12,115 nt of DNA from Gammaproteobacteria bacterium (GTDB lineage: Bacteria; Pseudomonadota; Gammaproteobacteria; HK1), in assembly GCA_022822245.1 (NCBI GenBank), contig JAJECB010000462.1:1-12115 (forward strand), written 5' to 3'. The notes beneath the pieces were generated by a model. It did not search any database, had not been told where the DNA came from, and worked only from the letters and a program-made list of their open reading frames with translations. Below, one piece after another: positions 1 through 6,208 of this stretch (its first letter is position 1; the number at the start of each line of letters is the position of its first letter). The translations under genes were made by a program, and so were the position numbers.

Positions 1-1002
1 CACATCGACATGGCCGACACGGGGCGGCGGACCGCCCTTCACCTCGAGGGGCTGCTCGGGGGCTCGGGGGCGGTGCACAAGGCGTTCCGCCAGATCCCGT
101 TCATCATCCCCATCACCTGGCAGTGCACGACGACCGAGCCGATGCAGACCGTCATGGCGATGCGGGACGACCTCGAAGGCGGGGACGTCGCGAGCCTGTC
201 GGTGACTCCGGGCTTCCCGGCCGCGGATATCCACCACTGCGGCCCCGCGGTGCTCGGGTACGGGCGCACCCCGGAGGCGGCCCGGCGGGCGGTGGATGCG
301 ATCGCGGACGAGATCGAGCGGCGCGAGAGCGACTTCGAGGGCGTGCTCTACTCGCCCGACGACGGGGTGCGGGCCGCGATCGAGATCGCCCGCAACGCGT
401 CCCGGCCGGTCGTCATCGCCGATACCCAGGACAATCCCGGGGCGGGCGGCGACTCCGACACCACCGGGATGCTGCGGGCCCTCGTCGACCTCGACGCCCC
501 CCAGGCGGCGCTCGGAATGCTGGTCGACCCCGAGGCGGCCCTCGCCGCGCACGGCGCCGGGGCGGGTTCGGCCATCAACATCGCCCTCGGCGGCAAGTCC
601 GGCATTCCGGGCGACGCGCCCTTCGAGGCGGAGTTCCGGGTCGAGCAGGTGGGGGACGGCATGGTTCTCGGCACCGGACCGATGTACGGCGGCGCGCGCA
701 TGAACCTCGGTCCGATGGCCTCGCTTCGCATCCGCGACATCCAGATCCTCGTCGGGAGCCGCAAGGCGCAGCTCGCCGACCAGGCGATGTACCGCCACTG
801 CGGCATCGAGCCCACCACGCGAAAGATCATCGTGAACAAGAGCTCCGTGCACTTCCGGGCCGACTTCGAGCCCATCGCCTCGGAGGTGCTGATCTGCGTG
901 GCGCCGGGGCCGATGGTCGCGGACCCGGGGGCGCTCCCCTGGACCCGCCTCCGCCCCGGGATGCGCGTCCGGCCGAACGGCCCCGCCTTCGCCGCCCCCT
1001 GA
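1..1002 (+). CDS. M81/MlrC-family metallohydrolase, C-terminal part (5' end outside window)
   Basis: The reading frame is open from base 1 and ends at TGA 1000-1002, leaving 333 residues of a family usually about 490-510 long, so roughly the first third is missing. It opens with HIDMADTGRR, the end of the family's Y-P-H-(I/V)-D-M block, whose His is thought to help hold the zinc. The rest is typical MlrC C-terminal domain: GTGPMYGGARMNLGPMA in the middle, then KSSVHFRADFEPIA, a CVAPGP turn and a terminal LPWTRLRPGMR. Characterised MlrC hydrolyses peptide bonds of linearised microcystin. Most family members sit in transporter and catabolic clusters and have unknown amide-containing substrates. 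Here the gene points the same way as the TRAP genes downstream, though a minus-strand gene lies between. The family call is firm; the substrate is unknown. An ATG at 10 is internal, not the start. Confidence 0.9.
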   Translation, partial: HIDMADTGRRTALHLEGLLGGSGAVHKAFRQIPFIIPITWQCTTTEPMQTVMAMRDDLEGGDVASLSVTPGFPAADIHHCGPAVLGYGRTPEAARRAVDAIADEIERRESDFEGVLYSPDDGVRAAIEIARNASRPVVIADTQDNPGAGGDSDTTGMLRALVDLDAPQAALGMLVDPEAALAAHGAGAGSAINIALGGKSGIPGDAPFEAEFRVEQVGDGMVLGTGPMYGGARMNLGPMASLRIRDIQILVGSRKAQLADQAMYRHCGIEPTTRKIIVNKSSVHFRADFEPIASEVLICVAPGPMVADPGALPWTRLRPGMRVRPNGPAFAAP

Positions 1003-1020
1003 TCCGTCGGCAAGGCACGC

Positions 1021-1044
1021 ACGGCGGCCGTCGCGGGCCGCCGT
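1021..1044. terminator. Hairpin between convergent genes, probable bidirectional terminator
   Basis: ACGGCGGCC (1021-1029) and GGCCGCCGT (1036-1044) form a perfect 9-bp stem with a 6-base loop. It lies in the 56-bp interval between the stop of the M81 gene (1002) and the stop of the minus-strand gene (1059), where a shared terminator is expected. Only CTT follows on the + strand, so there is no clear T-run. Position and stem strength are the main support. Confidence 0.5.
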
Positions 1045-1058
1045 CTTGCGGCCGGAAA

Positions 1059-1391
1059 TCAGGCCGGGCCGGTGAACCGCAGCGCGGCGAGCATCAGGGC
1101 CTGCAGGGCGAAGAACACCCCTATCAGTCGAAAGGTCATGGCACGGAAGCTCCGTTCCATGGTCGCCTCGAGGGCTGCGATTCGGTCCGAGAGCTCCGTC
1201 TTCACCCGAGCGAGCTCCACCCTGACCCCGGCAACCTCGGTCCTGACGTCGGCGACCTCGGTCCTGACATCCGCGATATCTGCCTTGGTGGCTCCCTGCG
1301 GTGCGTGCACCACGCTCTCCGCCGCCTCCTTCGCCCTCTCTTCGCTCGCGCCCGCTTCGACCAGGGCGCGATAGAGTGCCGTTCCGTTCAT
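1059..1391 (-). CDS. Small coiled-coil protein with C-terminal membrane anchor (DUF1640/CCDC90-like)
   Basis: A 110-residue protein. Residues 5-30 resemble the N-terminal helix of DUF1640-like proteins (ALVEAGASEERAKEAAE). Residues 36-80 form a heptad-rich coiled coil starting ATKADIADVRTEV, with the unit DVRTEVA repeated nearly exactly. Residues 86-105 (FRLIGVFFALQALMLAAL) make one hydrophobic helix near the C-terminus. This layout matches bacterial relatives of the mitochondrial CCDC90/MCUR1 coiled-coil proteins, whose role in bacteria is not established. A strong ribosome site, GGAGGGG, lies four bases before the ATG on the minus strand, which supports real translation. It is convergent with the M81 gene and divergent from the TRAP genes, so it is probably a separate unit. 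I assign the structural class with fair confidence and no function. Confidence 0.72.
   Translation of the reverse strand: MNGTALYRALVEAGASEERAKEAAESVVHAPQGATKADIADVRTEVADVRTEVAGVRVELARVKTELSDRIAALEATMERSFRAMTFRLIGVFFALQALMLAALRFTGPA
1222..1284. repeat. Three tandem 21-bp units inside the coiled-coil gene
   Basis: Units 1222-1242, 1243-1263 and 1264-1284 align without gaps. The first two differ at only three positions (CTGACCCCGGCAACCTCGGTC in the first); the third has diverged further. Each unit encodes one heptad of the coiled coil on the minus strand, so the protein's coil looks extended by whole-heptad duplication. Slippage here would change coil length without shifting the frame. Confidence 0.7.
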
Positions 1392-1395
1392 GTTT

Positions 1396-1402
1396 CCCCT
1401 CC
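1396..1402 (-). promoter_or_regulatory. Strong ribosome-binding site of the coiled-coil gene
   Basis: Read on the minus strand this is GGAGGGG, followed by AAAC and the ATG whose complement is 1389-1391. It is one of the best Shine-Dalgarno matches in the window and fixes the start of the small minus-strand gene. Confidence 0.7.
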
Positions 1403-1468
1403 GTGGAGCGCGCTGCCCTCAGCTCCGGCCTGTCCAAGATGTGCCGCGAGCGATGATGATAGCAGCGC

Positions 1469-1488
1469 CGGATACGGTTCGATATCCG
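1469..1488. promoter_or_regulatory. Operator-like inverted repeat
   Basis: CGGATA (1469-1474) and TATCCG (1483-1488) are exact inverted repeats separated by eight bases. This spacing suits a dimeric helix-turn-helix repressor. It lies in the divergent region between the coiled-coil gene and the TRAP genes, and no regulator gene is visible in the window. A six-base arm can occur by chance, so this is only a candidate. Confidence 0.25.
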
Positions 1489-1651
1489 CTTCCGTTCCTT
1501 CGACGCGCACGCCGGATCCGCACCGACGGTCGGGCTGCGCTCACCGGAGCCGCGTTCGTCTACACTCCCGACCGACGGCCGGCTTTCGTTCCCGGGCGCG
1601 GTTGCCGGGCCTGGTTGCAGCCCTTCCATTGACGCCCGAAGGACCTGTGGA

Positions 1652-2203
1652 GTGGACCCAGTCAACCGCCTGATCCGGACGGTCGAAGCGTTCAATCGCG
1701 CGCTACTCGCATCGTGCCGGTGGGGGGTCGTCCTCCTCGTCGCCGCCATCACGGTCATCGTGGCGCTCGGGGTCTTCTTCCGCTTCGTGCTGAACAACTC
1801 GCTCCCCTGGACGGAAGAGGTGGCGAAGTTCGTGATGGTGTGGCTCGCCTTCATCGGAGCCCCGGTGGTCCTCAAGGAGGGCGGTCACATCGCGATCGAC
1901 GTCGTCCCGACCCGGCTACCCTCCCCGCTCGGCCCCATCGTGATGATGCTCGTTCACGTCATCGTGATGGTGGTGCTCGGGGTCCTCGTCTTCCAGGGAT
2001 GGGCGCTCGCCTGGAACGCGCTCCCGCAGTTCGCGACGACGGTGGACGTTTCTCTCTTCTACATCTTCCTCGCCGTTCCGATCGGCTCCGCGCTGATGCT
2101 GACCGTCTCGCTTGAGCTCCTGCTGCGGCAGATCGCCGCGCTCGGGTCTTCCCGCGCTCCGCCGAACGAACCGGCGTCCGGCGCCGCCGGCGGCTGGCAG
2201 TAG
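1652..2203 (+). CDS. TRAP transporter small permease subunit (DctQ type)
   Basis: 183 residues, the usual size for the four-helix small membrane subunit of a tripartite ATP-independent periplasmic transporter. Helices fall near residues 25-47, 59-73, 95-117 and 133-155. The family motif is clear: RFVLNNSLPWTEEVAKF at 44-60, running into VMVWLAFIGA. The following GGHIAIDVV block at 77-85 is also typical. The start is GTG at 1652, with AAGGA at 1639-1643 giving normal spacing. It pairs with the large permease that begins 42 bases downstream. The C-terminal 20 residues are a poorly conserved Ala/Pro/Gly tail. The family is firm; the solute cannot be read from this subunit. Confidence 0.93.
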   Translation: MDPVNRLIRTVEAFNRALLASCRWGVVLLVAAITVIVALGVFFRFVLNNSLPWTEEVAKFVMVWLAFIGAPVVLKEGGHIAIDVVPTRLPSPLGPIVMMLVHVIVMVVLGVLVFQGWALAWNALPQFATTVDVSLFYIFLAVPIGSALMLTVSLELLLRQIAALGSSRAPPNEPASGAAGGWQ

Positions 2204-2245
2204 CGCCGGGCGCCGCCGCGGAGCGACAACGCAAGCCAACCGAAC

Positions 2246-3532
2246 GTGTCCAGCGCTTTCGTACTCATCTTCCTCGGCGCCATCGCGGTCGGCGTCCCCA
2301 TCGTGTTCGCCCTCGTCTTCGCCCCCCTCGCGGGCTTCGTGCTCGCCGAGCAGTTCGTCTTCCTCAAGGTCCTTCCCCAGAGGATGTTCGCCGGGATCAA
2401 CCAGTTTCCGCTGCTCGCGATCCCGCTCTTCATGCTGGCCGGCCAGATCATGAACGTGGGCGACATCACCGCCCGGCTCGTGCGGTTCGCGAACGCGGTG
2501 GTGGGCCACCTCCGGGGCGGGCTCGCCCACGTGAACATCCTGTCCTCCATCATGTTCGCGGGTTTGAGCGGCTCGGCCGTCGCCGACACCTCCGCGCTCG
2601 GCTCGATCCTCATCCCGGCGATGGAGCGGGACGGCTATACGCGGCGATTCGCGGCCGCGGTCACCGCCGCGTCGTCGATCATCGGCCCCATCATTCCGCC
2701 CAGCATCATCATGATCGTGTACGCGTACGTGATGCAGGTGTCGGTAGGCGGGCTCTTCGCGGCCGGTTTCGTCCCCGGGCTCATCATGGGCGGCCTGCTG
2801 ATGGCGATGACCGTGTTCCTCGCCCGGCGGCGAAACTATCCGAAGCGCGAACGCCGCGCCCCGCCGGCCGAGCTGTGGACGTCGTTCCGGGGCGCGTTCC
2901 TGCCCATGCTCACCCCTCTCATCATTCTCGGGGGCATTCTCTCGGGCGTCTTCACCCCGACCGAAGCGGCCGCCGCGGCCGTCATCTACGCCCTCGCGCT
3001 GAGCCTCTTCGTGACCCGGAGCATGAAGCTCGACGACCTGCCCCGGGTGCTGCTGCGCGCCGGCCTGTCGTCCGCCGCGATTCTCCTCGTGATCGGCGCC
3101 GCGGTCGCATTCGGCTGGATTGCGGCCGTGTCGCGCATTCCCGACGCGCTCGGCTCCGGGCTCCTCGCGGTCAGCGACAACAAGTACGTCCTGCTGTTCC
3201 TCATCAACCTTCTCCTGCTGGTGGTCGGCATGTTCCTCGACGCCGGCCCCGCGATCCTGATCCTGGGGCCGATCCTCGCTCCGACGATGATCGGCCTCGG
3301 GGTCGAGCCGCTGCATTTCGCGATCATCATGAGCGTCAACCTCACGGTGGGGCTCGCGACGCCGCCCATCGGCCTCGTGCTGTTCGTCGCCTCGTCGATC
3401 ACCCGTGAGAAGGTCGAAGTGATCGCGCGCGAGATGGCCCCGTTCCTCGTCGTGCACATGTTCGTCATCCTGCTGATCACGTACATACCCGAGCTGTCGA
3501 TGACGCTGCCGCGCCTGCTCGGGCTCGCCTGA
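2246..3532 (+). CDS. TRAP transporter large permease subunit (DctM type)
   Basis: 428 residues, the standard length for the large membrane subunit that carries out sodium-coupled solute transport. Motifs in order: the FPLLAIPLFMLAGQIMN block at 54-70, FAGLSGSAVADTSALGS at 104-120, IIGPIIPPSIIMI at 145-157, GVFTPTEAAAAAV at 234-246, GMFLDAGPAILILGPI at 328-343 and TVGLATPPIGLVLFV at 367-381. All are hallmarks of the IT superfamily TRAP-DctM group, so the subunit looks intact. The start is GTG at 2246. No good ribosome site precedes it (a GGAG lies about 22 bases upstream), so translation may depend on the small-permease gene just ahead. Confidence 0.95.
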   Translation: MSSAFVLIFLGAIAVGVPIVFALVFAPLAGFVLAEQFVFLKVLPQRMFAGINQFPLLAIPLFMLAGQIMNVGDITARLVRFANAVVGHLRGGLAHVNILSSIMFAGLSGSAVADTSALGSILIPAMERDGYTRRFAAAVTAASSIIGPIIPPSIIMIVYAYVMQVSVGGLFAAGFVPGLIMGGLLMAMTVFLARRRNYPKRERRAPPAELWTSFRGAFLPMLTPLIILGGILSGVFTPTEAAAAAVIYALALSLFVTRSMKLDDLPRVLLRAGLSSAAILLVIGAAVAFGWIAAVSRIPDALGSGLLAVSDNKYVLLFLINLLLLVVGMFLDAGPAILILGPILAPTMIGLGVEPLHFAIIMSVNLTVGLATPPIGLVLFVASSITREKVEVIAREMAPFLVVHMFVILLITYIPELSMTLPRLLGLA

Positions 3533-3670
3533 ACCGGGATAGTGGCCGTGGCGGGGCGCCGCCGTCCGGCGCGAGAGGCCTGACGCGGCGCTTCCCGCGG
3601 TCGGCGACCGGGCCGTGGCTGCCTCCGGCGGGTGAAGAATCCGCTCCCCGACGAGACGCCTCGATCCGCC

Positions 3671-3692
3671 TCCGGCTCCGGCTCCGGCTCCG
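3671..3692. repeat. GGCTCC hexanucleotide microsatellite, intergenic copy
   Basis: Three perfect GGCTCC units occupy 3674-3691, preceded by a related GCCTCC. The same repeat occurs within the ATPase gene at 9571-9598; the two share 21 identical bases. Here it is noncoding and lies about 100 bases before the TRAP binding-protein gene, so copy-number change could alter upstream spacing. Confidence 0.55.
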
Positions 3693-3775
3693 CGCCTTGC
3701 GCTATCATGGCTTTCACGAGTCGTTTCGTATCGTCCGCCTGACGCTCTCTCTCAGTTTCGTCATTCCCATCGACC

Positions 3776-3783
3776 AGGAGGAA
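3776..3783 (+). promoter_or_regulatory. Strong ribosome-binding site of the TRAP binding-protein gene
   Basis: AGGAGGAA lies four bases before the ATG at 3788. The near-perfect Shine-Dalgarno match contrasts with the weak site of the large permease and suits a binding protein made in excess over its membrane partners. Confidence 0.75.
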
Positions 3784-3787
3784 CCCC

Positions 3788-4846
3788 ATGAACTCCATTC
3801 TCAGAAGGTGCGGGGCGGTCGCCGCCGCCGCCGTGTTCTGCGCGATGACCGGAACCGCGCAGGCCCAGGACTTCGTTCTCAAGTACGGTCACGTCGGCCC
3901 GGTCGGCGACGATTCCGACGACCACATCTCCGGCGTCTTCCTCAAGGACTACCTCGAAGGGCGGTCCCAGGGCCGGATCCGGGTCGACATCTTTCCGGCC
4001 TCCCAGCTCGGCAACTTCCGCGAGATGATCGAGCAGGTGCAGCTCGGAACCCTGGAGCTGACCCACACCACCGTCGGCGGGATGGCTAGCTTCTTCCCCG
4101 AGCTCCAGGTGACCGACATCCCGTACACGATCTCGGACGACCGACTCGCCGAGGAGATGATGGTCGGTCCATTCTTCCAGGAGGTGAGCGACGCCATCCT
4201 CGCGAAGACCGGAACCGTGCGGCTCGTTGCCACGAGCAACACCGGCCGTTGGCGGAGCTTCTACACGACCGGGGCCGAAGTGCGGACCGCCGCCGACATG
4301 GCCGGGGTCAAGATGCGCACGATCAGCTCGCCGCTCCAGCAGGAGTTCGTGAAATTCCTCGGCGGCAACCCTACCCCGGTACCGTGGGGAGAGCTCTATA
4401 CCTCGCTCGGCACCGGGGTCGTCGAAGGGTCCAAGAACGCGGCCCTCGACGTCGTCTCCAACAAGCTCAATGACCACCTCACGTACGCCATACTTGACGA
4501 GCACGCGTTCCTGTTCGGGTTCTACTGGATGAGCGACACCTGGCTCCAGGGCCTGCCCGCGGATCTGCAGGATCTCGTCATCGACGGGGTGCGTCAGATG
4601 GCGGTCATCCAGACCCAGTTCAACAAGCGTCTCGACGGGGCGGCGAACGCCCGCTTCATCCGCGAGGGAGGCACGATTTACGTGCCGACGGCGGAGGACA
4701 GGGCAACGTTCTTCCCGGCCCGGGACCACATAACGGAGTGGTTCACCGAGGAGTTCGGCGCCGAGTGGGTCGACAAGTACACCGCGGCCATCCAGCAGGC
4801 GTCCGACAAGCTCGCGGCCGAGCGCGCGGCGCTGCTCGGTCGGTAG
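3788..4846 (+). CDS. TRAP transporter periplasmic substrate-binding protein (DctP type)
   Basis: 352 residues with a clear Sec signal peptide: basic MNSILRR, an Ala-rich core, and a likely cut after TAQA at residue 26. The mature protein begins QDFVLKYGHVGPVGDDS, the usual first strand of DctP-type binding proteins. R177 within GVKMRT matches the conserved arginine that binds the solute carboxylate in this family, and the stretch after it (FLGGNPTPVPWGELYTSLGT) is the expected hinge region. The substrate is therefore probably a monocarboxylate or another organic acid; the exact compound is not readable. A very good ribosome site and a separate upstream interval suggest its own promoter or extra messenger. 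With the two permeases just upstream it completes the transporter. Confidence 0.93.
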   Translation: MNSILRRCGAVAAAAVFCAMTGTAQAQDFVLKYGHVGPVGDDSDDHISGVFLKDYLEGRSQGRIRVDIFPASQLGNFREMIEQVQLGTLELTHTTVGGMASFFPELQVTDIPYTISDDRLAEEMMVGPFFQEVSDAILAKTGTVRLVATSNTGRWRSFYTTGAEVRTAADMAGVKMRTISSPLQQEFVKFLGGNPTPVPWGELYTSLGTGVVEGSKNAALDVVSNKLNDHLTYAILDEHAFLFGFYWMSDTWLQGLPADLQDLVIDGVRQMAVIQTQFNKRLDGAANARFIREGGTIYVPTAEDRATFFPARDHITEWFTEEFGAEWVDKYTAAIQQASDKLAAERAALLGR

Positions 4847-4849
4847 CGT

Positions 4850-4863
4850 CCGCCGGCCGGCGG
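4850..4863. repeat. Perfect 14-bp palindrome just after the TRAP binding-protein gene
   Basis: CCGCCGGCCGGCGG reads the same on both strands and starts four bases after the stop codon. As RNA it could fold into a 5-bp stem with a GGCC loop. It may protect the 3' end of the transporter messenger, but palindromes of this composition also arise by chance in such GC-rich DNA. Confidence 0.35.
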
Positions 4864-4967
4864 TGACGGAAACGGTTTCGCCCGCGGCGGCGGGCGAAGC
4901 CGCGCTCGTGCTCCTGACGCGGGACGGCAGACCGCCGCATTTCGATCGGCACGGGGCGGAGAGGTGA
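4863..4967 (+). CDS. Possible 34-residue leader peptide before aconitase X
   Basis: A GTG at 4863 opens a 34-codon frame (MTETVSPAAAGEAALVLL at the start, DGRPPHFDRHG near the end) that stops at TGA 4965-4967. That stop overlaps the GTG start of the AcnX large subunit by three bases, an arrangement typical of translational coupling. The 4873-4902 hairpin lies wholly inside the frame. Against it: no ribosome site precedes the GTG, I recognise no homologue, and short open frames are frequent at this GC content. I list it as a weak candidate because the overlap is suggestive. Confidence 0.18.
   Translation: MTETVSPAAAGEAALVLLTRDGRPPHFDRHGAER
4866..4881. promoter_or_regulatory. LacI/PurR-family-like operator box
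   Basis: ACGGAAACGGTTTCGC resembles operators of the LacI family, which have a central CG flanked by AAA and TTT (the PurR box is close to ACGCAAACGTTTGCGT). Ten of 16 positions match the box's own reverse complement. It lies about 80 bases before the AcnX start, a plausible place to control that operon. No LacI-family gene is in the window, and the match was made by eye. Confidence 0.3.
4873..4902 (+). promoter_or_regulatory. Strong hairpin in the aconitase X leader
   Basis: Bases 4873-4885 pair with 4890-4902 over 13 bp, with one G-T pair (4876/4899) and a four-base GGCG loop. No T-run follows, so it does not look like an ordinary intrinsic terminator. It could be an attenuator or RNA-stability element between the TRAP binding-protein and AcnX genes. 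It overlaps the LacI-like box, so only one of the two readings may be meaningful. Confidence 0.45.
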
Positions 4968-6208
4968 AGCTCGACCGCGAAGAGCGGGCGATGCGGGACG
5001 GGCATCTGGGCCCCGCCCGCGAGGAGGCGATCCGCCAGCAGATGGCGGTGGGCCGGGTGTTCGACGCCGGGGACTTCGTCGAGGTCGCGCACGTGCACCT
5101 CATGGCGGACACCGAGTCGCTCGGCGAGTCCGGGGTCGCGTGGCTGGAATCCATCGCCCGGCTGCCGGAGGCGGAGCGCCGGGTGCGGGTGCCGACGGTC
5201 ACCGATCCGCGCGGCATCGACTTCTGCGCGTACCGGAAGCTCAAGCAGGAGGAACGGATGGCCGCCCTCGAGCGGCGGGCGATCGCCGCGTTCGAGGCGA
5301 TGGGCATCCTGATGACCGACACCTGCATCAACTACCAGTCGGTGCTGCCCCCGGTGCGGGGCGAGCACCTCGCCTACGGCGACACCGGGTCCACGATCTA
5401 CGCGAACAGCGTGCTCGGCGCGCGGAGCAACTTCGAGGGCGGGCCGGCCGCGCTCGCCGCCGCGCTCACCGGCCGCGTGCCCCGCTACGGGTGCCACCTC
5501 GACCGGCACCGGCGTGGCACCCACCTCTTCGAGATCCGGCACCGTCCCCGGACGTGGAGCGACTGGGGCGCGCTCGGCGGGGTGGTCGGGAGGCGGACCG
5601 GGGACTACTGGTCGGTCCCGGTCCTCGCCGGCATCGAGGGCGCGCCGACCTCCGACGAGCTCAAGCACTTCGGGGCCGCCCTCGCGAGCTACGGCTCGGT
5701 GCCGATGTTCCACATGGCGGGGGTGACCCCGGAGGCGCCGGACCTCGCGAGCGCGTTCGACGGCCGCCCGCTGCCCGCGGCGGTCTCCATCGGGCAGGAA
5801 GACGTCGACGCGTTCTACGCGTCCTTCGGCCGCCACGAAGACCGCGTGGACGTCGTCGTGTTCGCGGCCCCGCAGCTCTCCCTCGTCGAGCTCCAGGCGG
5901 TCGCACGGGCCCTCGACGGGAAGCGGGTGCATCCCCGGACCGCACTCCTCGTCGCCACGTCGCCGGAGATCAAGAGCGCCGCGGACCGGATGGGGATCAC
6001 CGCGACCGTCGAAGCGGCGGGCGGGGTGCTCCTTCGCGGGGTGTGCTTCTACCAGATGTACGCCCGCGAGCTCGGGGAGGCGAACGGCTGGACGAACCTC
6101 CTCACCAACTCCGCGAAGCTCGTCAACATCATCTCGGGCTACGGCTACCGCCCGGTGCTCGCGACCACCGAGGCGTGCATCGAGGCGGCGGTGCGGGGGA
6201 GGATGTGA
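4964..6208 (+). CDS. Aconitase X catalytic (large) subunit, divergent
   Basis: 414 residues. The N-terminus MKLDREERAMRDG fits the AcnX (DUF521) opening and supports the GTG start at 4964. Family blocks follow: MTDTCINYQ around C121, TIYANSVLGARSNFEGGPAA at 144-163, AALTGRVPRYGCHLD to 180, RRGTHLF at 183-189, C361 in RGVCFYQ, TNSAKLVN at 381-388 and TTEACIEAAVRG at the end. AcnX enzymes are Fe-S dehydratases; known members act on cis-3-hydroxy-L-proline or mevalonate 5-phosphate. C121 and C361 match cluster-binding cysteines, but where I expect GCPHxS this protein has AAPQLS (301-306), so a cysteine and a histidine are replaced. Other Cys residues are C88, C177 and C405. The family is firm; the reaction is unknown and may differ from known AcnX. 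It overlaps the small subunit by four bases. Confidence 0.88.
   Translation: MKLDREERAMRDGHLGPAREEAIRQQMAVGRVFDAGDFVEVAHVHLMADTESLGESGVAWLESIARLPEAERRVRVPTVTDPRGIDFCAYRKLKQEERMAALERRAIAAFEAMGILMTDTCINYQSVLPPVRGEHLAYGDTGSTIYANSVLGARSNFEGGPAALAAALTGRVPRYGCHLDRHRRGTHLFEIRHRPRTWSDWGALGGVVGRRTGDYWSVPVLAGIEGAPTSDELKHFGAALASYGSVPMFHMAGVTPEAPDLASAFDGRPLPAAVSIGQEDVDAFYASFGRHEDRVDVVVFAAPQLSLVELQAVARALDGKRVHPRTALLVATSPEIKSAADRMGITATVEAAGGVLLRGVCFYQMYARELGEANGWTNLLTNSAKLVNIISGYGYRPVLATTEACIEAAVRGRM

Larger units (their letters stand above)
1392..1651. other. Divergent intergenic control region before the TRAP genes
   Basis: These 260 bases separate the minus-strand coiled-coil gene from the TRAP small-permease gene and should carry promoters for both. 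I find the ribosome site of the minus gene at 1396-1402, an operator-like inverted repeat at 1469-1488, and AAGGA at 1639-1643, eight bases before the GTG start of the small permease. TACACT at 1561-1566 could be a -10 box but has no convincing -35 partner. I see no convincing gene here. Confidence 0.5.
3533..3787 (+). other. Intergenic region between TRAP permease and binding-protein genes
   Basis: 255 bases without a convincing gene. It contains a 6-bp hairpin (3556-3561 with 3567-3572), a 5-bp hairpin (3598-3602 with 3606-3610), a run of three perfect GGCTCC units (3674-3691) and the ribosome site of the next gene (3776-3783). The last 90 bases are visibly less GC-rich, as expected of a promoter for the binding-protein gene. 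TATCAT at 3703-3708 resembles a -10 box, but no matching -35 stands at the right distance. Confidence 0.45.
4847..4963 (+). other. Structured leader before the aconitase X genes
   Basis: 117 bases between the binding-protein stop and the AcnX start. They contain a perfect 14-bp palindrome (4850-4863), a LacI-family-like box (4866-4881), a 13-bp hairpin (4873-4902) and a possible 34-codon reading frame (4863-4967). I cannot tell whether it acts as a terminator, an attenuator or a messenger-processing site. Confidence 0.45.

Noticed and set aside
1059..1391. Tandem 21-bp units as a CRISPR array or regulatory repeat
   Set aside because: There are no spacers and the unit length equals exactly seven codons of a coiled-coil gene.
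1916..3457. 513-codon open frame on the minus strand opposite the TRAP permeases
   Set aside because: The composition is almost entirely Asp, Glu, His, Arg and Gly, as expected from the complement of codons for hydrophobic helices. The + strand frame has all the DctM motifs.
3556..3572. Terminator after the TRAP large permease
   Set aside because: Only a 6-bp stem and no T-run; kept as part of the intergenic description only.
3761..5932. Very long (723-codon) open frame on the minus strand
   Set aside because: It lies opposite the TRAP binding-protein and AcnX genes, is extremely rich in Arg, Glu, Gly, Pro and His, and shows no recognisable fold. It is the usual shadow of GC-rich coding DNA.
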